Below are positions 34,201 through 43,336 of a DNA stretch of 64,000 nucleotides, in pieces. The notes under the pieces are model-generated. The model searched no databases and was not told the origin of the DNA. It saw only the letters and a list, made by a program, of their open reading frames with translations. The stretch's first letter is position 1, and each line of letters opens with the position of its first letter. This stretch comes from Phytopythium helicoides (Eukaryota > Oomycota > Peronosporomycetes > Pythiales > Pythiaceae). The translations under genes and the position numbers were made by a program. The DNA lies in the NCBI GenBank assembly GCA_024867545.1, contig JANFNE010000057.1, positions 1 through 64,000 of the forward strand, read 5' to 3'.

Positions 34201-34893
34201 GGTGAGCTCGGTGAGGAACGTCGTCAGCAGCTTCAAGTGATGCACGACGAATACTCGCGCATCTGGGACATTCAGCGAACAGAATACTTTGTCGATGACC
34301 ACGAAGTCTGTCGTGCATATGACGTGGAGCGTAATACAGGGCTATTTAGACGTCCAGAAGTTACTGACATTTTGCCTGATGAGGATGAGGACGAGCAAAG
34401 TGGCTCTGGAAAGGGTAAAAAGAGACGGCAAACAAGGGATGAGTACTCACTTCCACCAACTCAGCGATTTGAAAAAGCCGTCGCAAGTAAATATGAAGCC
34501 CTGGAATCCGAGAATGCTCGCGTACGGTCAGGGTTCGAGTCAATTTTGAAGTCGAACGCGCTTCACCTGTCTCGGGCTAGAGACTTCAAGCGCGAAGTAC
34601 GTGAAACACTACAGCTAGAGATGGAAGAGGCTCGTCAGCGAGCAGTGGAGGCGGAGCTCGAGCGCCTAGCCCTCGAAAAAGCTGCAGAGTACGAACGCGA
34701 GTTTAACGAACGACTCTTCATGAAGTACGAAGACGATTACATGGCGTGGCTCGTGGCTGAGATCGCCCGACTCGAGCAAGAAGAACGTCAACGACAGGAG
34801 CGTGAGCTGAAAAAGCAAGAAGCCAAGGCAGCGTATGCGAAGCGACTAGCGAGGCGGGGCGGAAGGCGTCAAGCGCAGCCTCGCCGAAAGTAG
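31229..34893 (+). CDS. WW-IQ-leucine-rich-repeat-TPR protein
   Basis: Two exons, 31229-31296 and 31359-34893, give 1,200 residues. The 62-bp intron (donor GTACGG, acceptor TTTCAG) splits the first WW domain; splicing restores an orthodox NRVTGETSWTRP motif, which is strong evidence for the junction. Order: WW1 (about 3-35), WW2 (41-73, YYYHIQTGETSWTRP), an IQ-like calmodulin site (86-103, LQARFRGWHDRILARK), a degenerate third WW (110-136), an acidic linker, roughly seventeen leucine-rich repeats (218-673), TPR-like helices (about 850-990) and a basic C-terminal coiled coil. WW domains bind proline-rich peptides and LRRs bind proteins, so this is a scaffold. It starts 176 bp after the dynein stop on the same strand. 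A role in the flagellum is possible but only inferred from position. Confidence 0.88.
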
Positions 34894-35242
34894 TTACGTG
34901 GTAGCATTCGGGATGTAGGCATATAGCTCTTCAACTTGGATACCTAGGTGGAAAACCGGTCGACAGGGAAATTTTTGCTTTTCCATTCTCCCATAGCTCT
35001 CCTGAATGCATCAGCAATGCAAATTCGAACTGCTCAGCCCTCTTCGCTCATCAGCTACAGAAAAGCAGACCACCTCATTCCACTCGGAAATTCTCATCTT
35101 GAAGATTTCCCGTCGCCAATTGCACATTCAAAATGCACGTCCTTTCACGCCCCGCACTTTATTATCAGCCAATCCCATCTCTCAAATTCCAATTATACCC
35201 AATCAAATCCCTTCATTCCGCAATTTCTCGGCCTTTTCCGCC
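34894..35242. other. intergenic, promoter of the coiled-coil gene
   Basis: 349 bp between two co-directional genes. It is AT-richer than the coding flanks, with pyrimidine-rich patches (35080-35240) just before the next ATG, as often seen around oomycete start sites. A frame open from 35006 continues into the coiled-coil gene, but its first 79 codons look untranslated. Confidence 0.4.
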
Positions 35243-37702
35243 ATGGAGGAGCGCGCGTGGGCGCTGCCCGGCTGGGAGGCGTCGAGCGCGAGCTGCGCGA
35301 GCGACTGGAGCGGCGGCGACGGCTGGAGCGACGGCGCGGAGAGCTCGAGCGCCGGCAGCACGCAGCACCAGCGCTTCTACCGCGAGTTGCGCGCCAGGCG
35401 GGCGCCAGGGGAGCACGGGAGCGGCGGCCGTGAGCTGCGCGCGCTGCACGCTTTGTATCAGCAGCGGCGCGAGGCGGAGGGCGCCACGCGGGGCCGGAGG
35501 GAGCAGGAGGAGGCGAGCGGAGAGCTGCGGGAGCAGGAGGAGGAGATTGAGGACTGGGAGGGCGAGGCGGAGAGGGAGAAGCGCGGGGACGCGGCAAGGC
35601 AGTGGCTGCGGCTGCTGGCGGACAAGGTGAACGCCGTGGCGGAGGAGTTTGAGCGAGGGCCGAGCGGGGCGTTCTATGCGGCAATGGAGCATCTGGTAGT
35701 GGTGGAGAGGGATGGCAGCAACCAGGAAGAGAACCAGGAGGAGGACGAGAGGGATGAGGAAGACGCAGGATGGAGTGGGCTCGGGAAGATGGTTGCTGAA
35801 GAGATGGCCGAGCAGGTAGAAGCGCTGGATAAGGCTGTTGCGAGGCTTACCAAGGCGGCTCGAGCGCACTCGGCGCGGCAGATGGACTGCTTCGACAGGT
35901 CCATTCGCCAGCTGCAAGACTTCCACAATAACCGCGTGCAGCGTGCTGTGGATGAGTCAATCGCTGAGCTCAAGGCGGTGAGAGGACGCTACAGGAAGAA
36001 GGAAGCTCAGCTTGAAAACGAGCTTCGAATGGTGCGTTCCAGATTGTGGTGAGCTTTGCCTAGCGTTATCCTTCTTGGCTAACGTTGTGCCTGCGTTGCA
36101 AGGCTAATCGATCAGTCGACGAGTGGAAGTATCGCGCGACTCATACTGTTGATAATTCTCAAAGTCTTGCAACCATAGATACATTACAGCGTCAACTTGA
36201 CGCAGCACAATCACAGGTTTGTATTTCCGTTGAATTGGAGGAGGCATCCCGACTGACAGCAGGTCACTGCAATTCCTCACTTGTTTTGCAGATAGAGGAC
36301 GACCGTAAACAATACGAAGCAGATTTGCTGCGTGTCCGTCAAATGCTAGAGTTGGCATACGCAGAACGAGAGGATACCATGAGTCGCCGTGATAATGAAC
36401 ACGAAAGCGCCACATCCTCGCTCGAGCAGACGCGCAAGCAGGTGATGGAGTTGCAGGCGCGTTGCAAGTCACTAATTGTTCAGCAAGAGAGCGCAAAGGA
36501 GCTGTACGACCTCGAGAATCTGACACTTCGCCGGACCGTCGACGATTTGCGGAGTCAACTGGAAATCAACCGAGAAAAGGTGCTATTCTCCATTATAAGC
36601 GCACGTTTGGATGCATTCTCAAGGTCTGACAAAACGCTTTTTGGCTGAACAGTACGAAAGGCAGCGGGCCAATCTTGAAGAGGCCCTTGCAAGGCAAACC
36701 AACGAGCATGACGAAGAGCTTCAGACACTAGAGATACGAGTCAAGGAATCTGTGCGACAGCAAGTGCTCGAACACGAGCTCCCGGAACGAGTCCGAGAAA
36801 TCGAACAGCACTACGAAGAAGAGTTTGAGTCCATGAAGCGGGTACATGACGAGCAAGTATCCGATCTTAGCACTCGGATACAGGAAGCAATGACTCTTAT
36901 CGACTCCAAACACACTGAAACTAGAACAATCGAGACCCAAACGGCTGATTCGAGGGTCAATGAAGCCGACGAAAAGAGTGAGGATCTACGAGTAGAAGAG
37001 CTTACGAGACGATGCCGCGCTCTGGAAAAACTGCTGGACAAGAAGTTTGAAGATGCGTCGCAGTCACTTGCCTCCAGTGGCATATGTGCCTCTTGCCACT
37101 CGGAAAACGCGTCACTTCGTCTGAGCAATGCGAGTGGAGGCGCTCGTACTGTGGATAGCCGGTTATCATCGCGACGCCGTGGTTCTCCTACCATCGAGGA
37201 TAGCAAGGCACGAGCACGCGCACTTTTGTCTTCTTCTCGCTCGTCGCTAGAAGATGCGTTGTTCCCCGAAGCAGGCGACGGTGAAGTGACTGCAGCGACT
37301 GAGGAGCAGACGACGATGAATGCTGTGGATATGTGGGACTCATCGTCGTTTACATCCGCCGACTCGGTCGACGAATCTGCTAATGTCTCTCGCCAGCTTC
37401 CTCCCCGTACACCTGCATCACAAGCTCCGTCGACACAGGAAATGGCTGCGCTTGCTAGAAAGCTGAAGCGGTTTGCTGTGACTTCATCTTCGTCTGTTGC
37501 GAGTAGCCAGCGCGAGCCTGACCCGGAGTTTGCTGGAACCCCTCGAAAGAGCGATGCGAAGGTCGACATCGCAGCGCAGTTCGCAGCCGCGAAACGAGCG
37601 AGAGCTCCGTTCAAGGATCGCGTCCCGAGCGCATCAACTGGTTTCTCCTCGTTTGATGACTTGCTGCAGTCGCTCGCTGCCAGACGCTCCGATGGATATT
37701 GA
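35243..37702 (+). CDS. Large coiled-coil protein, function unknown
   Basis: Four exons read as 35243-36031, 36103-36216, 36292-36579 and 36653-37702, giving 746 residues; all junctions are phase 0. Introns are 71 bp (GTGCGT), 75 bp (GTTTGT...TTGCAG) and 73 bp (GTGCTA...AACAG). The second is stop-free and in frame, so it could also be retained, but removing it joins two heptad-rich segments smoothly. The first acceptor (GCAAG) is the weakest call. The N-terminus is acidic and Trp/Ser-rich, followed by long charged coiled coil with many Glu/Arg/Gln. A SGICASCHSENASLRLS patch near residue 540 and a Ser-rich tail follow. No enzyme domain is seen. Such proteins are often centrosomal or cytoskeletal. 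The last 427 bp are duplicated in the inverted repeat. Confidence 0.75.
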
Positions 37703-38653
37703 CAACAACATACTGTAGCATGCAGGAAAATGAACGGCGCGTCAGCAGACGTCTGACATGTACGCCGTGTGGAGTGATGTAATGGATTTCTCTTCCGAGT
37801 TGCGATGAGAGATATGGTTGCCTGGTTGCCTTTTCCACTGCCAATTGCAGTCGAGTCCGGTGGTCCGGTGGTGGTGGCAAAACGGCGACGCACCGTCGTC
37901 AACCTCCCAACCATCCGAATCAGAAAAGGAGATGCGCATGTTGAAGAGCTCCGTGCGTCCGTAAAGCAACCGCGCACACGGTACGTCGTTTCGATGCGGC
38001 GTGTCTATGCGCGCGTTATTTTGGGCACAAAAAAGCACGCGCCTCACACCCTCAACTAGCAACCGCGTGACACGCCGTCATCGGTCCATCAGCAGCGTCA
38101 GCAAGCAAGCAAAGGTTGTAAAGCGAGCGCGTGCTCGGCTGGCTGATCTTCTGGGTCAAAAGCGATCACTGCTTCAGTTTTTTCACACGATCCACCGCAA
38201 TGGCTGCGTCTAGATGGAGCGTGTGCATGCGGCGTGGAAGGAAGGCTTCCAGACTAGCTGGAGACGTCGGCAGTGGCCTCGGACCCCTCGTTCAAACCCT
38301 CCGCGACGCCTCCACGAGGGCTTGCGGGCCTGTTCACGCACACCTTGCGTCTTGCCGGATGGCTGCTCGCTAATCTCGCAGCACGCAATGCGCGCCTCCC
38401 ACCGCCACCCCATGCGCTTCAGCGGCCTCCCCTCCGCCGCGCGGGCCCCCGCCTCCATCCGTCCGTCGGCCACCAGCTGCAACCGGGTCAAGCGCGCCGC
38501 GCTGCCGAGCCGACGTCAGCACGGTACTCGTCCCGCACCGTACCGTGACCGCGTACCGTGACCGCGTACCGTGACCGCATCCGTTGCTCGTTGGGGGGTA
38601 AATCACGGCTCTGCGCCAATCCAACGTTAGATCGGTCGCCGCCTGCCGCCGCC
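37703..38653. other. intergenic between coiled-coil gene and acetate kinase
   Basis: 951 bp, entirely inside the left repeat arm. Frames at 37805-38059 (+), 38273-38548 (+) and 38210-38491 (-) are open, but none has a recognisable domain and they overlap on opposite strands. The last 120 bp hold a 13-bp tandem repeat and the presumed acetate kinase promoter. Confidence 0.4.
38540..38578 (+). promoter_or_regulatory. three tandem copies of GTACCGTGACCGC
   Basis: Three perfect 13-bp units end 75 bp before the acetate kinase ATG at 38654. The unit contains TACCGT, half-related to the TACNGTA palindrome seen elsewhere. Position and tandem spacing suggest a regulatory array. Confidence 0.5.
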
Positions 38654-40009
38654 ATGGCCCATTCGGCTTCTTGCTCCGCCCGCCACCTCCGCCCGCCGCC
38701 TCCGCTCGCCATGCTCCTCCCGCGCTCGCTCGCTCGCTGTGGCGCGTCATTCGCAGCCGCGAGCCGCGCGCTGTCGACGTCTGTGGGCGCCGCGCACCTG
38801 CTGGTGCTGAACGCGGGCTCGTCGACGCTCAAGTACAAGATGTTCGACGTGGACGCGGCGCGTGGCGTGGGCGGCGCCGTCTTCTCCGGACTCGTCGAGC
38901 TGTCGACGGCGTCGTCGGCCAACGGACGCATCACGCACAAGAACCTCGAGACGGGAAAGAAGGAGGAGGTGGAGCTGCCGCTGGACACGCACCGCACGGC
39001 GCTCGAGCTCGCGGTCGGCCGCTTCTTCGGCGCGGACGTCGAGAACATCAAGGCCATCGGACACCGCGTCGTGCACGGCGGAGAGGCCTTCTCCACGGCC
39101 ACGCTCGTTGACAACCAGGTGCTAGAGGCCATCGAGGAGAACATCAAGCTCGCGCCGCTGCACAACCCCGGTAACCTGCTTGGCATCAACGTGGCCACCG
39201 AGGTGTTCGGCAAGGACGTGCCGCAGGTCGTCGTCTTCGACACGGCCTTCCACGCCACCATGCCGCCCAAGGCATTCACCTACGGGGTGCCCTACTCGCT
39301 CTACGAGGACCACGGCGTGCGCCGCTACGGATTCCACGGCACGAGCCACCAGTTCGTGCTCAAGGAGGCCGCCAAGATCCTCGGCAAGTCGGTCGAGAAC
39401 ACGTCGGTCGTCACGTGCCACCTCGGCAACGGCTCCAGCATGGCCGCGATCCGCAATGGAGAGTGCATTGACACGACCATGGGCCTCACGCCGCTCGAGG
39501 GACTCGTGATGGGCACGCGCAGCGGAGACGTCGACCCGGCCATCCACAACTTCCTGGCCACGCAGCTCAACATGTCGATCGCGGATATCGACAAGATGCT
39601 CAACAAGCAGAGCGGACTGCTCGGCATCTGCGGCGAGAGCGACATCCGCGTCATCCAGAACCGCATCCGCAACGACAACGACCCGCAGGCCAACCTCGCC
39701 ATGGACGTGTACGCGCACCGTGTGCGCAAATACCTCGGCGCGTACCTGCTGGAGCTGGGCGGCGCCACGGACGCCATCGTCTTCACGGCGGGCATCGGCG
39801 AGTCCTCGGCCATGATCCGCGAGCGCGTGTGCGCCAACCTCGAGTCCTTCGGCGTCGAGCTGGACCAGGCCAAGAACGCCGTGTCCATGATGGGCTCGGG
39901 CCCCATCGAGATCAACTCGCCCAACTCCAAGATCAAGGTGCTCGTCATCAACACCGACGAGGAGCGCAGCATCGCCGAGCAGACGCACGACATTGCGCTG
40001 CGCCACTAG
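38654..40009 (+). CDS. ackA: Acetate kinase, putative mitochondrial (copy 1)
   Basis: Interconverts acetate + ATP and acetyl phosphate + ADP. 451 residues, one exon. The family signature starts at VLNAGSSTLKYK (N53). GHRVVHGGE, FDTAFHATMP with catalytic D196, GFHGTSH, CHLGNGSS, MGTRSGDVDP with R289, and AGIGESSAMIRE are all present. The first about 45 residues are Arg/Ala/Ser-rich without acidic residues and end in RALSTS, a good mitochondrial presequence. The start at 38654 (GCCGCCATGG context) is chosen over an upstream GTG that lies in tandem repeats. In eukaryotic microbes this enzyme usually pairs with phosphoketolase, phosphotransacetylase or acyl-CoA routes; none is in this window. An almost identical gene lies tail-to-tail at 40542-41897. 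Confidence 0.96.
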   Translation: MAHSASCSARHLRPPPPLAMLLPRSLARCGASFAAASRALSTSVGAAHLLVLNAGSSTLKYKMFDVDAARGVGGAVFSGLVELSTASSANGRITHKNLETGKKEEVELPLDTHRTALELAVGRFFGADVENIKAIGHRVVHGGEAFSTATLVDNQVLEAIEENIKLAPLHNPGNLLGINVATEVFGKDVPQVVVFDTAFHATMPPKAFTYGVPYSLYEDHGVRRYGFHGTSHQFVLKEAAKILGKSVENTSVVTCHLGNGSSMAAIRNGECIDTTMGLTPLEGLVMGTRSGDVDPAIHNFLATQLNMSIADIDKMLNKQSGLLGICGESDIRVIQNRIRNDNDPQANLAMDVYAHRVRKYLGAYLLELGGATDAIVFTAGIGESSAMIRERVCANLESFGVELDQAKNAVSMMGSGPIEINSPNSKIKVLVINTDEERSIAEQTHDIALRH

Positions 40010-40541
40010 AGTACAGACCGCAGGAAAGAAAACCAACTTGCTTCAATAGTCATCAATCAGTCAAGTCGCTCGTGGAGGACGCAAAGCTATTGCCCTACTC
40101 GATCAATATACGCGAGCGATACGTGTTGATGTGTCAATATGGTCTTGAAGGAATCGTCATGGGAAACTTGCACTCCTGTAGCTTGGTTGCATTGGCTTTA
40201 AACCCTTTAGATCCGTGTGGCTTCAAGGATCGGTTTGTTGGATGACGATGCTGTGGCTGTCCTTGAACTAACCAGTGGTGGATACTTTGCATTAGCAAGC
40301 TGAGCTCTCTATGATCGTAAAAAAGGTGCTTGCGCGTGTTTCTCAAAACGAGTCACTCCTGTAGGCTCAGCTTGCTAATGCAAGTTTCTCATGACGATTC
40401 CTTCAAGACCATATTGACACATCAACACGTATCGCTCGCGTATATTGATCGAGTAGGGCAATAGCTTTGCGTCCTCCACGAGCGACTTGACTGATTGATG
40501 ACTATTGAAGCAAGTTGGTTTTCTTTCCTGCGGTCTGTACT
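40010..40541. other. intergenic between the two acetate kinase stops, holds the palindrome centre
   Basis: Both acetate kinase genes end facing this 532-bp stretch. 40010-40172 and 40379-40541 are repeat arms (shared 3' flanks). 40173-40378 is the 206-bp unique spacer with no open frame of note. Read-through from either side would transcribe the other gene's antisense strand. Confidence 0.7.
40171..40383. repeat. junction repeats inside the palindrome spacer
   Basis: CACTCCTGTAG occurs directly repeated at 40171-40181 and 40354-40364. Immediately after the second copy, 40365-40383 is the exact reverse complement of 40287-40305 (TTGCATTAGCAAGCTGAGC, 19 bp). The latter overlaps the first bases of the right arm (from 40379), so three segments are stitched together with almost no intervening sequence. 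Confidence 0.85.
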
Positions 40542-41897
40542 CTAGTGGCGCAGCGCAATGTCGTGCGTCTGCTCGGCGATGCTGCGCTCCTCGTCGGTGT
40601 TGATGACGAGCACCTTGATCTTGGAGTTGGGCGAGTTGATCTCGATGGGGCCCGAGCCCATCATGGACACGGCGTTCTTGGCCTGGTCCAGCTCGACGCC
40701 GAAGGACTCGAGGTTGGCGCACACGCGCTCGCGGATCATGGCCGAGGACTCGCCGATGCCCGCCGTGAAGACGATGGCGTCCGTGGCGCCGCCCAGCTCC
40801 AGCAGGTACGCGCCGAGGTATTTGCGCACACGGTGCGCGTACACGTCCATGGCGAGGTTGGCCTGCGGGTCGTTGTCGTTGCGGATGCGGTTCTGGATGA
40901 CGCGGATGTCGCTCTCGCCGCAGATGCCGAGCAGTCCGCTCTGCTTGTTGAGCATCTTGTCGATATCCGCGATCGACATGTTGAGCTGCGTGGCCAGGAA
41001 GTTGTGGATGGCCGGGTCGACGTCTCCGCTGCGCGTGCCCATCACGAGTCCCTCGAGCGGCGTGAGGCCCATGGTCGTGTCAATGCACTCTCCATTGCGG
41101 ATCGCGGCCATGCTGGAGCCGTTGCCGAGGTGGCACGTGACGACCGACGTGTTCTCGACCGACTTGCCGAGGATCTTGGCGGCCTCCTTGAGCACGAACT
41201 GGTGGCTCGTGCCGTGGAATCCGTAGCGGCGCACGCCGTGGTCCTCGTAGAGCGAGTAGGGCACGCCGTAGGTGAATGCCTTGGGCGGCATGGTGGCGTG
41301 GAAGGCCGTGTCGAAGACGACAACCTGCGGCACGTCCTTGCCGAACACCTCGGTGGCCACGTTGATGCCAAGCAGGTTACCGGGGTTGTGCAGCGGCGCG
41401 AGCTTGATGTTCTCCTCGATGGCCTCTAGCACCTGGTTGTCAACGAGCGTGGCCGTGGAGAAGGCCTCTCCGCCGTGCACGACGCGGTGTCCGATGGCCT
41501 TGATGTTCTCGACGTCCGCGCCGAAGAAGCGGCCGACCGCGAGCTCGAGCGCCGTGCGGTGCGTGTCCAGCGGCAGCTCCACCTCCTCCTTCTTTCCCGT
41601 CTCGAGGTTCTTGTGCGTGATGCGTCCGTTGGCCGACGACGCCGTCGACAGCTCGACGAGTCCGGAGAAGACGGCGCCGCCCACGCCACGCGCCGCGTCC
41701 ACGTCGAACATCTTGTACTTGAGCGTCGACGAGCCCGCGTTCAGCACCAGCAGGTGCGCGGCGCCCACAGACGTCGACAGCGCGCGGCTCGCGGCTGCGA
41801 ATGACGCGCCACAGCGAGCGAGCGAGCGCGGGAGGAGCATGGCGAGCGGAGGCGGCGGGCGGAGGTGGCGGGCGGAGCAAGAAGCCGAATGGGCCAT
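40542..41897 (-). CDS. ackA: Acetate kinase, putative mitochondrial (copy 2)
   Basis: Second copy of the 451-residue acetate kinase, on the minus strand inside the right repeat arm. I found only two differences from copy 1 within the coding sequence, both silent: a Val codon pairing 39229 with 41322, and a Gly codon pairing 39286 with 41265. All catalytic motifs and the mitochondrial-type presequence are retained, so both proteins should be equivalent. The upstream region to about 1.4 kb is also duplicated, including the three 13-bp repeats, so expression may double. Near-identity implies either a very recent origin or ongoing gene conversion between the arms. Confidence 0.95.
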   Translation of the reverse strand: MAHSASCSARHLRPPPPLAMLLPRSLARCGASFAAASRALSTSVGAAHLLVLNAGSSTLKYKMFDVDAARGVGGAVFSGLVELSTASSANGRITHKNLETGKKEEVELPLDTHRTALELAVGRFFGADVENIKAIGHRVVHGGEAFSTATLVDNQVLEAIEENIKLAPLHNPGNLLGINVATEVFGKDVPQVVVFDTAFHATMPPKAFTYGVPYSLYEDHGVRRYGFHGTSHQFVLKEAAKILGKSVENTSVVTCHLGNGSSMAAIRNGECIDTTMGLTPLEGLVMGTRSGDVDPAIHNFLATQLNMSIADIDKMLNKQSGLLGICGESDIRVIQNRIRNDNDPQANLAMDVYAHRVRKYLGAYLLELGGATDAIVFTAGIGESSAMIRERVCANLESFGVELDQAKNAVSMMGSGPIEINSPNSKIKVLVINTDEERSIAEQTHDIALRH

Positions 41898-42851
41898 GGC
41901 GGCGGCAGGCGGCGGCCGATCTAACGTTGGATTGGCGCAGAGCCGTGATTTACCCCCCAACGAGCAACGGATGCGGTCACGGTACGCGGTCACGGTACGC
42001 GGTCACGGTACGGTGCGGGGACGAGTACCGTGCTGACGTCGGCTCGGCAGCGCGGCGCGCTTGACCCGGTTGCAGCTGGTGGCCGACGGACGGATGGAGG
42101 CGGGGGCCCGCGCGGCGGAGGGGAGGCCGCTGAAGCGCATGGGGTGGCGGTGGGAGGCGCGCATTGCGTGCTGCGAGATTAGCGAGCAGCCATCCGGCAA
42201 GACGCAAGGTGTGCGTGAACAGGCCCGCAAGCCCTCGTGGAGGCGTCGCGGAGGGTTTGAACGAGGGGTCCGAGGCCACTGCCGACGTCTCCAGCTAGTC
42301 TGGAAGCCTTCCTTCCACGCCGCATGCACACGCTCCATCTAGACGCAGCCATTGCGGTGGATCGTGTGAAAAAAAACTGAAGCAATGATCGCTTTTGACC
42401 CAGAAGATCAGCCAGCAGAGCACGCGCTCGCTTTACAACCTTTGCTTGCTTGCTGACGCTGCTGATGGACCGATGACGGCGTGTCACGCGGTTGCTAGTT
42501 GAGGGTGTGAGGCGCGTGCTTTTTTGTGCCCAAAATAACGCGCGCATAGACACGCCGCATCGAAACGACGTACCGTGTGCGCGGTTGCTTTACGGACGCA
42601 CAGAGCTCTTCAACATGCGCATCTCCTTTTCTGATTCGGATGGTTGGGAGGTTGACGACGGTGCGTCGCCGTTTTGCCACCACCACCGGACCACCGGACT
42701 CGACTGCAATTGGCAGTGGAAAAGGCAACCAGGCAACCATATCTCTCATCGCAACTCGGAAGAGAAATCCATTACATCACTCCACACGGCGTACATGTCA
42801 GACGTCTGCTGACGCGCCGTTCATTTTCCTGCATGCTACAGTATGTTGTTG
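41898..42851. other. intergenic, mirror of 37703-38653
   Basis: Repeat-arm copy of the sequence upstream of acetate kinase. No gene recognised; same overlapping chance frames as on the left. Confidence 0.4.
41973..42011 (-). promoter_or_regulatory. three tandem 13-bp units upstream of acetate kinase copy 2
   Basis: Mirror image of 38540-38578, unchanged in sequence and spacing; it precedes the start codon at 41897 by 75 bp. Confidence 0.5.
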
Positions 42852-43283
42852 TCAATATCCATCGGAGCGTCTGGCAGCGAGCGACTGCAGCAAGTCATCA
42901 AACGAGGAGAAACCAGTTGGTGTGCTCGGGACGCGATCCTTGAACGGAGCTCTCGCTCGTTTCGCGGCTGCGAACTGCGCTGCGATGTCGACCTTCGCAT
43001 CGCTCTTTCGAGGGGTTCCAGCAAACTCCGGGTCAGGCTCGCGCTGGCTACTCGCAACAGACGAAGATGAAGTCACAGCAAACCGCTTCAGCTTTCTAGC
43101 AAGCGCAGCCATTTCCTGTGTCGATGGAGCTTGTGATGCAGGTGTACGGGGAGGAAGCTGGCGAGAGACATTAGCAGATTCGTCGACCGAGTCGGCGGAT
43201 GTAAACGACGATGAGTCCCACATATCCACAGCATTCATCGTCGTCTGCTCCTCAGTCGCTGCAGTCACTTCACCGTCGTCCAT
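42852..43283 (-). pseudogene. 3' fragment of the coiled-coil gene with a new ATG at the breakpoint
   Basis: The right arm copies only the end of the last exon of the 35.2-kb gene (from GEVTAATEEQ to the stop). Unique sequence just outside the arm supplies ATG-GAC at 43283-43278, in frame, so a 143-codon open frame exists. It differs from the parent by a few substitutions (for example RVPSTPTG versus RVPSASTG). It lacks all the coiled coil, so it is most likely a non-functional fragment, though it could be transcribed. Confidence 0.85.
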
Positions 43284-43336
43284 GACTACTATACAAGAAT
43301 GGAATTATCGACAAAAAGAGGCGGCGCGCTGTTTAG

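Larger units (their letters stand above)
37276..40172 (+). repeat. left arm of 2.9-kb inverted duplication
   Basis: Matches 40379-43278 in reverse complement. Position p pairs with 80551-p across the acetate kinase gene, and with 80554-p beyond two small indels near 38177 (six versus eight T) and 38531 (CCC versus CCCC). By eye I found about nine substitutions and those two indels in 2.9 kb. The outer limit is inside the last exon of the coiled-coil gene; the inner limit is 163 bp past the acetate kinase stop. This side carries the full-length coiled-coil gene and is probably the original copy. Confidence 0.95.
40379..43278 (-). repeat. right arm of 2.9-kb inverted duplication
   Basis: Reverse complement of 37276-40172. 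It carries a complete second acetate kinase gene with its promoter repeats, and only the last 427 bp of the coiled-coil gene. Just outside the arm (43279 on) the sequence becomes unrelated to the left side and enters a damaged gene. Confidence 0.95.

Noticed and set aside
38558..38653. Upstream in-frame GTG start for acetate kinase
   Set aside because: The extension is made of the tandem 13-bp repeats, differs between copies (S versus P), and a better ATG with GCCGCC context follows.
39122..40036. 304-codon frame antisense to acetate kinase (also at 40515-41429)
   Set aside because: Composition (Val/Asp/His/Leu runs) follows the codon pattern of the sense gene; no domain; duplicated only because the arm is.
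37276..43278. Inverted repeat as a sequencing chimera
   Set aside because: Nine or so substitutions, two indels, a unique 206-bp spacer and different outer flanks are hard to get from a fold-back read; kept as a checkable alternative only.
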